From Tistlia consotensis USBA 355 (GTDB lineage: Bacteria; Pseudomonadota; Alphaproteobacteria; Kiloniellales; DSM-21159), in the NCBI RefSeq assembly GCF_900177295.1, contig NZ_FWZX01000001.1, positions 248,001 to 312,000 of the forward strand: 64,000 bases of DNA, given 5' to 3'. Made by a program: the position numbers and the translations under genes. The notes under the pieces were generated by a model, which did no database searches, had not been told where the DNA came from, and worked only from the letters and a program-made list of their open reading frames with translations. Positions 1-8,192 of this stretch are shown in pieces; position 1 is the stretch's first letter; each line of letters starts with the position of its first letter.

Positions 1-509
1 AAGGGCAGACGGCCCTCCGTGCCGACCAGGGTCAGCAGCGACGGCCCGATGGCGAAGCCGACGAAGAGGGCGGAGGAATAGACCGCGATGATCCGTCCGC
101 GGTTGTGCGACAGCGCGACGGCGTTGATCCAGGTCTCGCCGATCAGCCAGGGCAGCGCCAGCCCGGCGCCGGCCAGGAAGCGCAGCAATGCCCAGCTGCC
201 GAGCGCCGGCAGCAGCGGCATGACCGCGATCGAGACGGCCGCGAGGCCGCAGCCGAGGACCATCGCCCGGCCGGTGCCGAGCTGCGCGGCCAGGCGCCGC
301 AGGGCCGGCAGCAGCAGGACGTTCGCCAGGGTCGGCAGGGCGCCGACCAGGCCGATCGTGCCGGCGTCCTCGCCCCAGCGCTCGAGCACCAGCGAGGTCA
401 GCGGGATCGAGGCGCCGAAGGCGATGCCGATGCCCAGCATGTGGAGCACGATCGCGATCAGGCTTTGGCGGCGGTCGCGGGCCGTGAGCTCGAGCGGAGG
501 GCTGTCCAT
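1..509 (-). CDS. MFS transporter, C-terminus beyond the window edge
   Basis: About 169 N-terminal residues are visible; the gene runs off the left edge. Translation from the ATG at 507-509 gives a cytoplasmic start followed by strongly hydrophobic helices separated by short charged loops, as in the first half of a 12-helix major facilitator permease. A GxxxALPWLIGETWIN-like stretch around residue 130 and an NRG-containing loop resemble the TM4-TM5 region of YcaD-like or sugar/drug MFS proteins. It is divergent from the amidase at 705, with a 195-base shared promoter region. The substrate cannot be told from the sequence. Family assignment is fairly safe; a specific function is not. Confidence 0.8.
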   Translation of the reverse strand, partial: MDSPPLELTARDRRQSLIAIVLHMLGIGIAFGASIPLTSLVLERWGEDAGTIGLVGALPTLANVLLLPALRRLAAQLGTGRAMVLGCGLAAVSIAVMPLLPALGSWALLRFLAGAGLALPWLIGETWINAVALSHNRGRIIAVYSSALFVGFAIGPSLLTLVGTEGRLP

Positions 510-704
510 GATCCCGCTCTATCCGCTCCGGCCGGAACGGTCCACGCCGCCGCAGGGAGGGCTGCCATGCGGCGCCGGGGCAACAGGAGCGCGGCGGACG
601 CGCGGCGACCCTATGCCCCGGCCGCCGGCGGTCGACAGATGCCGGCAGCCGTGCCAGGAATGGTGCTCCCGCTCGCCCGCTTCGCACCACCCCGAGGAGA
701 CGAC

Positions 705-2108
705 ATGGCCGACGACGCCGCCTTCCTGAGCGCCAACGAGCTGCTCGACGCCTATCGCGACAAGAGCCTGTCGCCGGTCGAGGCCACCGAGGCTGCGCTC
801 GCGCAGATCGAGCGGCTCAACGGGCAGCTCAACGCCTTCTGCCTGGTCGACCGCGAGGGCGCGCTGGCCGCCGCCCGCGAGTCGGAGAAGCGCTGGCAGG
901 CGGGCCGGCCGCGCGGCCGGCTCGACGGCGTGCCGCTCGGCGTCAAGGACCTGCTGCTGACCGAGGGCTGGCCGACCCTGCGCGGCTCGCGGACCATCGA
1001 TCCCGCCGGCCCCTGGCACGAGGACGCGCCGGCGGTGGCGCGGGTCAAGGAGCACGGCGCGATCCTGCTCGGCAAGACGACGACCCCCGAGTTCGGCTGG
1101 AAGGGCGTGACCGACAACGACCTGACCGGCATCACCCGCAACCCCTGGGATCCGAGCAAGACGCCGGGCGGCTCGTCGGGCGGCGCCGCGGTCGCCGCGG
1201 CCAGCGGCATGGGCGCCCTGCACTTCGGCACCGACGGCGGCGGCTCGATCCGCATCCCCTGCGGCTTCACCGGCATCCCCGGCCTCAAGCCCACCTTCGG
1301 GCGCGTGCCGGCCTACCCGCTGAGCCCCTTCGGCACCGTCGCCCACGTCGGGCCGATGGCCCGCACGGTCGCGGACTGCGCGCTGATGCTGACGGTGATC
1401 GCCGAGCCCGATCCGCGCGACCCCTACGCCCTGCCCTACGACTGGGAGGACTACAGCGACGGCCTGGAGGGCGGCGTCGAGGGCCTGCGGGTCGCCTATC
1501 TGCCGACCCTCAACGGCCGCCCGGTCGACCCGGAGGTCGCCGAGGCCGTGGCGAAGGCCGCACGCCACTTCGAGGCGCTCGGCGCCAAGGTCGAGCAGCC
1601 CGACCTCGACCTGCCCGACACGGCGGAGATCTTCGCCAAGCACTGGTTCTCCGGTGCCGCGCTGATGATGTCCGGCATCCCGGAGGACAAGCAGGCGATG
1701 ATCGATCCCGGCCTGCGCGAGGTCGCCGCCAAGGGCGCCGCCTTCTCGCTGCTGGAGTACCTGCGCGCGGTCAAGGGCCGCGAGGCCTTCACGGTGCGGA
1801 TGATCGACCTGCACCAGGACTACGACCTGCTGCTGCTGCCGACCCTGCCGCTGCCGGCCTTCGAGGCCGGCCTCGAGTGCCCGCGCAACGCCGCGGGCGA
1901 GCGCTGGACCGACTGGACGCCCTTCAGCTACCCCTTCAACCTGACCGGCCAGCCGGCGGCCAGCGTGCCCTGCGGCCTGACCGCGGCGGGCCTGCCGATC
2001 GGCCTGCAGATCGTCGGGCCGCGCTACCAGGACGCGCTGGTGCTGCGGGCGGCCCGCGCCTTCGAGCGCGCCCACCCGACGCAGCGGCCGCCGCTCGCCA
2101 TCGGCTGA
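705..2108 (+). CDS. amidase (amidase signature family)
   Basis: A 467-residue amidase-signature hydrolase that should cleave a carboxamide through a Ser-cisSer-Lys triad. Lys81 lies in GVPLGVKDLL, the cis-Ser is Ser157 in TPGGSSGG, and the nucleophile is Ser181 in DGGGSIRIP. Length is normal for the family. I chose the ATG at 705 because a GAGGAGA ribosome site lies a few bases upstream; the longer open frame upstream shows no protein-like composition. Only 7 bases separate its stop from the gamma-glutamyltransferase-like gene, so the two are probably co-transcribed and may act on related amide or gamma-glutamyl substrates. The substrate is unknown; GatA is unlikely because no gatB or gatC is adjacent. 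Confidence 0.9.
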   Translation: MADDAAFLSANELLDAYRDKSLSPVEATEAALAQIERLNGQLNAFCLVDREGALAAARESEKRWQAGRPRGRLDGVPLGVKDLLLTEGWPTLRGSRTIDPAGPWHEDAPAVARVKEHGAILLGKTTTPEFGWKGVTDNDLTGITRNPWDPSKTPGGSSGGAAVAAASGMGALHFGTDGGGSIRIPCGFTGIPGLKPTFGRVPAYPLSPFGTVAHVGPMARTVADCALMLTVIAEPDPRDPYALPYDWEDYSDGLEGGVEGLRVAYLPTLNGRPVDPEVAEAVAKAARHFEALGAKVEQPDLDLPDTAEIFAKHWFSGAALMMSGIPEDKQAMIDPGLREVAAKGAAFSLLEYLRAVKGREAFTVRMIDLHQDYDLLLLPTLPLPAFEAGLECPRNAAGERWTDWTPFSYPFNLTGQPAASVPCGLTAAGLPIGLQIVGPRYQDALVLRAARAFERAHPTQRPPLAIG

Positions 2109-2115
2109 GCAAGGC

Positions 2116-3687
2116 ATGGCGGCCGGGATCCTCGGCGGGGCGGGCGGCGCTGTCGCCGGCGGCCACGACGAGACGGTCCGGGCCGCCGCCACGATCCTGG
2201 CCGAGGGCGGCAACGCCTTCGACGCCGCCTGCGCCGGCGTCGCGGCCGCCTGCGTCTGCGAGCCGGTCCTGGCCTCGCTGGGCGGCGGCGGCTTCCTGCT
2301 CGCCGAGCCCGCCGGCGGCGAGGCCCGGATCTACGACTTCTTCGTCGACACCCCGGCCCGGCGGCCCGACCTCGGAGCGCTCGACTTCGAGGCGATCGAG
2401 GCCGACTTCGGCACGGCCCGCCAGGTCTTCCACATCGGCCTCGGCGCGACCGCCGTGCCCGGCCTGCCGGCGGGGCTGGAGGCCGTCGCGCGGGAGCTCG
2501 GCCGGCTGCCGCTGGCGCTGAGCCTCGCGCCGGCCGTGGGGCTGGCGCGCGAGGGCTACCTGCTGCGCCCGGTCGACGCCTTCGTCGCCTCGGTGGTGGC
2601 GCCGATCGTCACCGCCTGCCCGGCCCTGCGCAGCCTCCATTGCCGGCCGGACGGCGGGCTGCGCGCGAGCGGCGAGCGCATGGTGCAGCCCGATCTCGCC
2701 GCCAGCCTGGAGCAGCTCGGCCGCGAGGGCGCCGCCCCCTTCTACCGCGGCGAACGGGCCGGCCAACTGGCGGCGCTCTGCCGCGAGACCGGCGGCCTGC
2801 TGGCTGCCGAGGACCTCGCCGGCTACCGGGTCCGCCGCCGCCGCCCCCTGGCCACCCGCTTCGGCGGCGCCGGGATCCTGACCAATGCGCCGCCGTCGAG
2901 CGGCGGCCTGCTGATCGCCTTCGCACTCGACCTGCTGGCGGGAGAGGCGCTCGGCGGCTTCGGCTCGGCCCGGCACCTGTCGCTGCTCGGCCGCGCGATG
3001 GCGCTGACCAGCCGGGCCCGCCTGGAGAGCGGGCTGGCCACGGCCGAGGACGCCGACAGCGAGACCGCGGCGGCGGCCCGGCTGTTCGACCCGGACCTGG
3101 TCGCCCGCTACCGGGCCGAGCTCGCCGGCCGCCCCGGCGTCAGCCGCGGCACGACCCACCTGTCGGTCGTCGACCGCCGGGGCAATGCCGCGGCGGCGAC
3201 CCTGTCGAACGGCGAGGGCTGCGGGCGCGTGCTGCCGGGCAGCGGCATCCATCTCAATAACATGCTGGGCGAGGCGGACCTGAACCCGCTCGGCTTCCAT
3301 GCCTGGCCGACCGGCGTGCGGCTCGGCTCGATGATGGCGCCGACCCTGGCGCGCACCGCCGACGGCGGCCTGCTGGCGCTCGGCTCCGGCGGCTCGAACC
3401 GGCTGCGCACGGCGATCCTGCAGGTGCTGGTGAACTGCCTGGGCCACGGCCTCGACCCGGCCGCCGCGGTCACAGCCCCCCGGCTCCACGTCGAGAACGG
3501 CACGGTCCAGGTCGAGCCGGGCTTCAAGGCGGCAGCCCTGGCCGGGCTGGCCGAATTCGGGGCGCCGACCCGCTGGCCGGAGCCCAACCTCTTCTTCGGC
3601 GGGGTGCATCTGGTGCGCCGGGCGGCCGACGGCGTGCTCGCCGCGGTGGGCGATCCCCGGCGCGGCGGCGCCGCCCAGGTCATCTGA
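2116..3687 (+). CDS. gamma-glutamyltransferase family protein
   Basis: A 523-residue Ntn-hydrolase of the gamma-glutamyltranspeptidase family, made as a proenzyme that cleaves itself before a threonine. The expected nucleophile is Thr346 in GTTHLSVVD, matching the TTHYSVVD at the start of the small subunit in known GGTs. The GSGIHLNN and GSGGSNR segments downstream match the substrate-pocket region. It lacks a recognisable signal peptide, starting instead directly with the family core, so it may be cytoplasmic rather than periplasmic like classic GGT. It follows the amidase by 7 bases. Members of this family include cephalosporin acylases and other gamma-glutamyl hydrolases, so classic glutathione turnover should not be assumed. 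Confidence 0.88.
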   Translation: MAAGILGGAGGAVAGGHDETVRAAATILAEGGNAFDAACAGVAAACVCEPVLASLGGGGFLLAEPAGGEARIYDFFVDTPARRPDLGALDFEAIEADFGTARQVFHIGLGATAVPGLPAGLEAVARELGRLPLALSLAPAVGLAREGYLLRPVDAFVASVVAPIVTACPALRSLHCRPDGGLRASGERMVQPDLAASLEQLGREGAAPFYRGERAGQLAALCRETGGLLAAEDLAGYRVRRRRPLATRFGGAGILTNAPPSSGGLLIAFALDLLAGEALGGFGSARHLSLLGRAMALTSRARLESGLATAEDADSETAAAARLFDPDLVARYRAELAGRPGVSRGTTHLSVVDRRGNAAAATLSNGEGCGRVLPGSGIHLNNMLGEADLNPLGFHAWPTGVRLGSMMAPTLARTADGGLLALGSGGSNRLRTAILQVLVNCLGHGLDPAAAVTAPRLHVENGTVQVEPGFKAAALAGLAEFGAPTRWPEPNLFFGGVHLVRRAADGVLAAVGDPRRGGAAQVI

Positions 3688-3711
3688 GCGGCGTGCCGGC
3701 GCGAGAGCGCG

Positions 3712-4158
3712 TCAGGCGACCCGGGACTCGCCGCGGTCGCGATCGCGGTCCTTCTTGATGTAGGCCGAGGCGCAGTGCTTGCTGCAGTAGGGCTTGCCGG
3801 GCAGGGCCGGGTCGTCGCAGAAGTGGAAGCTCTTGTCGCTCGGATCGCCGATCGGCCACTGGCAGCTCTGGCCCGAGCGGCGCTCGGCCAGGCGTGTCGG
3901 CTTCGGTGCCTCGAAGGCCGCGACGCTGCCTTCGGGCTCGTCGGGCACCACCGGAGTCGGCAGCGCCGCCGGCCTGCGCCGCGGCGCGGGCCGTGCGTCC
4001 TTGCGGATCGGCGAAGGCCGCGCCGGCAGGTTCAGGCGATGCGCCTTGCCGACCACGGCGTTCTTCGACACGCCGAGTTTCTTGCCGATCATCGAGGCGG
4101 AATGGCCCGTGTTCCAAAGGCGGGTCAGTTCGTCGATACGGTCCGGTGTCCAGGTCAT
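3712..4158 (-). CDS. gcrA: GcrA-type cell-cycle regulator
   Basis: A 148-residue GcrA homologue. In Caulobacter, GcrA binds the sigma70 holoenzyme and activates promoters carrying CcrM-methylated GANTC sites. The N-terminus MTWTPDRIDELTRLW followed by a GHSASMIGKKLG helix-turn-helix (residues 1-45) is diagnostic. A basic, proline-rich linker follows, then a cysteine-containing C-terminal domain (SCQWP, FCDD, YCSKHC). I chose the internal ATG at 4158, not the longer frame from 4188, because family members start at this motif and GGAGG sits just upstream. It converges on the gamma-glutamyltransferase gene and is divergent from the YhhQ gene. This gene is the best lineage marker in the window. 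Confidence 0.93.
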   Translation of the reverse strand: MTWTPDRIDELTRLWNTGHSASMIGKKLGVSKNAVVGKAHRLNLPARPSPIRKDARPAPRRRPAALPTPVVPDEPEGSVAAFEAPKPTRLAERRSGQSCQWPIGDPSDKSFHFCDDPALPGKPYCSKHCASAYIKKDRDRDRGESRVA

Positions 4159-4244
4159 CGCCAGCCTCCAAGCTGTCGTAGTGCACAATAGATATTGCGC
4201 TCAAGCCAGGCATCAACACCATATCGGGTAGCGACCTTGCCGTC

Positions 4245-4275
4245 GAGTCGCGGCAGCGCAGTTATCTGTGGAGAA
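4245..4275. promoter_or_regulatory. GANTC site and DnaA-box-like sequence upstream of gcrA
   Basis: A CcrM-type GANTC site (GAGTC at 4245-4249) lies 87 bases upstream of the gcrA start. On the minus strand TTCTCCACA (4267-4275) differs by one base from the DnaA box TTATCCACA. In Caulobacter gcrA is known to be under DnaA control. Both elements are seen in the sequence; their role here is inference, since each is short enough to occur by chance. Confidence 0.4.
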
Positions 4276-4381
4276 CTGCGCCTGAAGCCTGGGGAATGGC
4301 GCTTGCGGCGGCCCTCTGCTAGGAGAGCGGCCGTTCGCCGGCGGCCGCGGAGGCTGCCGGGCACAGTGAAAAGGCGGCGAG

Positions 4382-4954
4382 ATGAGCTACGCGACGCGCG
4401 GCGTCCTGTTGGGCGTGCTGGCCATGACCGTGGTGGTCGTGGCCTCGAACATCCTGGTGCAGCACCCGATCCAGCTCGAGCTGACGGTCTTCGGCATCCC
4501 GGCCGACCATCTCTGGACCTGGGGCGCGCTCAGCTACCCGGTCGCCTTCCTGGTCACCGACCTGTGCAACCGCTCGATGGGCCCGGCCAAGGCGCGCCGC
4601 GTCGTCTACGCCGGCTTCGCGGTCGCCGTGCTGCTGTCGGCGGCCTTCGCCGGCTGGCGCATCGCGCTCGCCTCGGGCACCGCCTTTCTGCTCGCCCAGC
4701 TGCTCGACGTGCTGATCTTCGACCGGCTGCGCCGGATGCGCTGGTGGCAGGCGCCGTTGATCTCCTCGGGCCTGGCCTCGACGCTCGACACGCTGGTGTT
4801 CTTCAGCCTCGCCTTCGCCGGCACCGCGGTGCCCTGGCCGACCCTGGCGCTCGGCGACTATGCCGTGAAGCTGGCCGTCGCCGTGATCATGCTGGTCCCG
4901 TTCCGCGCCCTCATGTCCTTCCTGCCCAGGGCCGAGCTCGCGCCCAGCCGCTGA
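4382..4954 (+). CDS. yhhQ: YhhQ-family queuosine precursor transporter
   Basis: A 190-residue integral membrane protein of the VUT/YhhQ family, which imports queuosine precursors (preQ0/preQ1) for tRNA modification. The run GALSYPVAFLVTDL around residues 49-62, followed by CNRSMGPAKARRVVYAG, is the family hallmark, and the hydrophobicity fits about six helices. The length is slightly short but normal. The ATG at 4382 is preceded by a purine-rich AAGGCGGCGAG. A short GC hairpin (arms 4327-4333 and 4342-4348) lies in the leader; it does not match a preQ1 riboswitch I know. The gene converges on the RND pump gene with an 19-base gap. Confidence 0.87.
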   Translation: MSYATRGVLLGVLAMTVVVVASNILVQHPIQLELTVFGIPADHLWTWGALSYPVAFLVTDLCNRSMGPAKARRVVYAGFAVAVLLSAAFAGWRIALASGTAFLLAQLLDVLIFDRLRRMRWWQAPLISSGLASTLDTLVFFSLAFAGTAVPWPTLALGDYAVKLAVAVIMLVPFRALMSFLPRAELAPSR

Positions 4955-4973
4955 ACCGGACGGCCGGGCCGGC

Positions 4974-7900
4974 CTACTCGGCCGGCGCCGGCGTCGGCGC
5001 GCCGCCGCCCGAGGGCTCGGTCCCGCCCGGATTGCCGCTCGCCCCCCCGCCCGTCGGGCCGTGCCCGCCGGAGCCGTGCCCGGAGTCCCGGCCGGTCTCG
5101 AGGTCGCCGGCCTGGCGCGCCCGGTCGGCGGTGTGGTCGCGCGCCACCAGGGAATAGATCGCCGGAGTCACGAAGAGGGTGAACATCGTGCCGATGGTCA
5201 TGCCGGAGGCGATCACCAGGCCGATGTCGAAGCGGCTGCGCGCGCCGGCGCCGCTCGCGATCAGCAGCGGCACCATGGCGACGACCATGGCCGCGGTGGT
5301 CATCAGGATCGGCCGCAGGCGCACCGCCGCGGCCTCCTCGATGGCCTGCATCTTGCCGTAGCCCTCCTCCTCCTGGAGCTTGTTGGCGAACTCGACCATC
5401 AGGATGCCGTGCTTGGAGATCAGGCCGATCAGCGTGACCAGGCCGATCTGGGTGTAGATGTTGATCGAGGAGCCGCCGGTCAGCGACAGGATGTTGACCG
5501 GCAGCAGGGCGCCGAACATCGAGGTCGGCAGGGCGATCAGGATGATGATCGGGTCGCGGAAGCTCTCGAACTGCGCCGCCAGCACCAGGAAGATGATGAT
5601 CAGCGCGAAGACGAAGGCGAGCGCCAGGGTGTTGCCTTCCTTGACCAGCTGGCGGCTCTGCCCGCCGTAGTCGAAGGTGAAGCCCTCGGGGAAGTTCTTC
5701 TCCGCGTAGTTGCGCAGGAAATCGAGGGCCTCGCCGAGGGTGCGGCCCGGGTAGGGCACGCCCGACAGCGTCGCCGAGTTGAGCTGCTGGAAGGTCGAGA
5801 GCGCGTTCGGCTGGACCGTCCGGGAGACCGTCGCGACGGTCGACAGCGGCACCAGGTCGCCGTTCGAGGTGCGCACCTGGTAGCGGGTCAGCCAGTCCGC
5901 GGTCATGCGGTACTCGCGCGGCACCTGCGGGATCACCTGGTAGCTGCGGCCGTAGAGGTCGAAGCGGTTGACGTAGTTGCCGCCCAGGAAGGTCGCCAGG
6001 GCCGAGCCGATGTCCTGCATCGAGATGCCCAGGCGGTTCGCCTTGTCGTGGTCGATCGAGAACTGGACCTGGGGCGAGTTGAAGCGCAGGTCGGTGTCCG
6101 TGAAGATGAACAGGCCGCTCTTCTGCGCCGCCTGCTGCAGGTCCTGCAGGACGTCGGCGATCTGCTTGTAGTCGCTGGTCGAGGTGATCACGAACTGCAC
6201 CGGCGTGCCGCCGGTCGAGCCGGGCAGCGCCGGCGGCTGGAAGGCCAGCACCTGGCCGCCGGGGATCGTCGCGAACTTCGGCTGCAGCTCCTGCAGCACC
6301 TGGTTGGCCGCGCGGCTGCGCTCGTTCCAGGGCTTCAGCAGGATGCCCGAGAAGGCGGTGTGGACGTCGCCGAGGCCGTTGATCGCGAAGACGTGGTCCT
6401 TCTCCGGCACGGTCTTGAAGACGTCGTAGAGGTCGGCCGTCGTGTGCTCCAGGTAGTCGAGGTTGGTCGATTCCGGCGTCTTGACCTGGGAGAACAGGAT
6501 GCCCTGGTCCTCGGTCGGCGCCAGCTCGCTCGGCGTCGTCAGGTAGAGCATCGCGGTCATCGCGACGATCGCGATCAGGATCGTCACGGTCAGCAGCCGG
6601 AAGCCCAGGGTCTTGGTCAGGCGCGAGCGGTAGGCGTTCTTCAGGCCCTCGAAGCGGCGGTCGAGGAAGCGCGCGAAGGCGCCGCCGCCCTTCTCGTGGC
6701 GGAGCAGCCGCGAGCACATCATCGGCGACAGGGTCAGCGCGATGATGCCCGAGACGAAGACCGCCCCCGCCAGGGTGAAGGCGAACTCCCGGAACAGGGC
6801 GCCCGTGACGCCCGAGACGAAGCCGATCGGCGCGTAGACGGCGGCCAGCGTGATGGTCATCGAGACGACCGGCATGGCGATCTCGCGGGCGCCGCGCAAC
6901 GCCGCCTCGAACGGCTTCATGCCGTCCTCGATGTGCCGGTAGATGTTCTCGACCACGACGATGGCATCGTCGACGACCAGGCCGATCGCCAGCACCAGGG
7001 CGAGCAGGGTCAGCAGGTTGATCGAGAAGCCGAGTCCCTGGAGCATGACCATCACGCCGATCAGCGACAGCGGGATCGTGACGATCGGGATCAGGGTCGA
7101 GCGGAAGTTGCCGAGGAACAGGAAGATCACGACGACGACGATGATCGCCGCCTCGCCCAGGGTGCGCTCGACCTCCTCGATCGAGGCGTTGATGAAGGCC
7201 GTGGCGTCGTAGGCGACCGCAGCCGACAGGCCCTGGGGCAGCTGCCGCTGGATCTCCGGCATCAGGTCCCGGATGCTCTGGATCACGGTCAGCGGGTTGG
7301 CGGTCGGCGTCGTGTAGACGCCGATGAACACGGCCTTGGTGCCGTCGAAGGCGGAGGAGGAGTCGGCGCTCTCCGGGCCCAGCTCGATGTTCGCGATGTT
7401 GCGCAGGCGGATCAGCGAGTCGCCGCGCGTCGCCACCACCAGGCGCGAGAAGGCCGCCGCCGAGTCGAGCGAGGTCTCGGCATTGATCGAGTCCTGGACG
7501 AAGTCGCCTTTGATCTGGCCGGCCGCCGAGGTGAAGTTGTTGCGGGCCAGGGCGTCGGCGACGTCGGAAGGCGTGATCTGCAGCGCCGCCATCTTGTCCG
7601 GGTCGAGCCAGATGCGCATGGCGAAGGTCTGGCCGCCCAGGATCTGCGCGTCGGCGACGCCGTTGACCGTCTGCAGCTTCGGCTGGATGACGCGCGTCAG
7701 GTAGTCGGTGATCTGCGGCGCGGTCATCACGTCCGAGTTGAACGAGATGTACATCAGCGCCGTGCTGTCGCCGGTCTGCTTCTTGACGATCGGGTCGTTG
7801 GCCTCGCTCGGCAGGACGCTCTGGACCTGGTTGACCTTGGACAGCACGTCGGCGACCGCGCGGTCGGCGTTGGCGTTGAGCAGCAGGTTGAGCGTGACGG

Positions 7901-8171
7901 TCGAGACGTTCTGCTGCGAGGTCGAGGTCAGGGTGTCGATGCCCTCGGCGCTGGCCACGGCCTGCTCGATCGGCGTCGTGATGAAGCCCTTGATCAGGTC
8001 GGCGTTGGCGCCGGGGTAGGTCGTGGTGATCGTGATCGTCGTGCTCGACAGCTCCGGGTATTCGCGGATCTGCAGAGAGAACACGGCCTGCAGGCCGATC
8101 AGCAGGATCAGCAGGCTGACCACGGAGGCCAGCACCGGCCGCCGGATGAAGATGTCGGTGAAGCTGCCCAT
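4974..8171 (-). CDS. RND efflux pump inner-membrane permease (HAE1/AcrB type)
   Basis: A 1065-residue resistance-nodulation-division permease that would use the proton gradient to expel drugs or other hydrophobic compounds through a periplasmic adaptor and an outer-membrane channel. The first helix (residues about 12-33) is followed by a large periplasmic domain, and the TM4 proton-relay pair Asp401-Asp402 lies in AIGLVVDDAIVVVENI. The two-fold repeat of helices and periplasmic domains is intact. The final 52 residues (about 1014-1065) form an unusual Gly/Pro/Thr-rich tail after the last helix. The adaptor gene lies 21 bases upstream on the same strand. No outer-membrane TolC-like gene or local regulator is in the window. 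Confidence 0.93.
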   Translation of the reverse strand: MGSFTDIFIRRPVLASVVSLLILLIGLQAVFSLQIREYPELSSTTITITTTYPGANADLIKGFITTPIEQAVASAEGIDTLTSTSQQNVSTVTLNLLLNANADRAVADVLSKVNQVQSVLPSEANDPIVKKQTGDSTALMYISFNSDVMTAPQITDYLTRVIQPKLQTVNGVADAQILGGQTFAMRIWLDPDKMAALQITPSDVADALARNNFTSAAGQIKGDFVQDSINAETSLDSAAAFSRLVVATRGDSLIRLRNIANIELGPESADSSSAFDGTKAVFIGVYTTPTANPLTVIQSIRDLMPEIQRQLPQGLSAAVAYDATAFINASIEEVERTLGEAAIIVVVVIFLFLGNFRSTLIPIVTIPLSLIGVMVMLQGLGFSINLLTLLALVLAIGLVVDDAIVVVENIYRHIEDGMKPFEAALRGAREIAMPVVSMTITLAAVYAPIGFVSGVTGALFREFAFTLAGAVFVSGIIALTLSPMMCSRLLRHEKGGGAFARFLDRRFEGLKNAYRSRLTKTLGFRLLTVTILIAIVAMTAMLYLTTPSELAPTEDQGILFSQVKTPESTNLDYLEHTTADLYDVFKTVPEKDHVFAINGLGDVHTAFSGILLKPWNERSRAANQVLQELQPKFATIPGGQVLAFQPPALPGSTGGTPVQFVITSTSDYKQIADVLQDLQQAAQKSGLFIFTDTDLRFNSPQVQFSIDHDKANRLGISMQDIGSALATFLGGNYVNRFDLYGRSYQVIPQVPREYRMTADWLTRYQVRTSNGDLVPLSTVATVSRTVQPNALSTFQQLNSATLSGVPYPGRTLGEALDFLRNYAEKNFPEGFTFDYGGQSRQLVKEGNTLALAFVFALIIIFLVLAAQFESFRDPIIILIALPTSMFGALLPVNILSLTGGSSINIYTQIGLVTLIGLISKHGILMVEFANKLQEEEGYGKMQAIEEAAAVRLRPILMTTAAMVVAMVPLLIASGAGARSRFDIGLVIASGMTIGTMFTLFVTPAIYSLVARDHTADRARQAGDLETGRDSGHGSGGHGPTGGGASGNPGGTEPSGGGAPTPAPAE

Positions 8172-8192
8172 GGCCCCTGCCCCGCCGACGCC

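Noticed and set aside
105-704. Upstream extension of the amidase frame
   Set aside because: Low-complexity Gln/Arg/Gly sequence antisense to the MFS gene; a strong ribosome site marks the ATG at 705.
4321-4381. preQ1 riboswitch before yhhQ
   Set aside because: Only a plain GC hairpin is present; the A-rich tail and pseudoknot elements of known preQ1 classes are absent.
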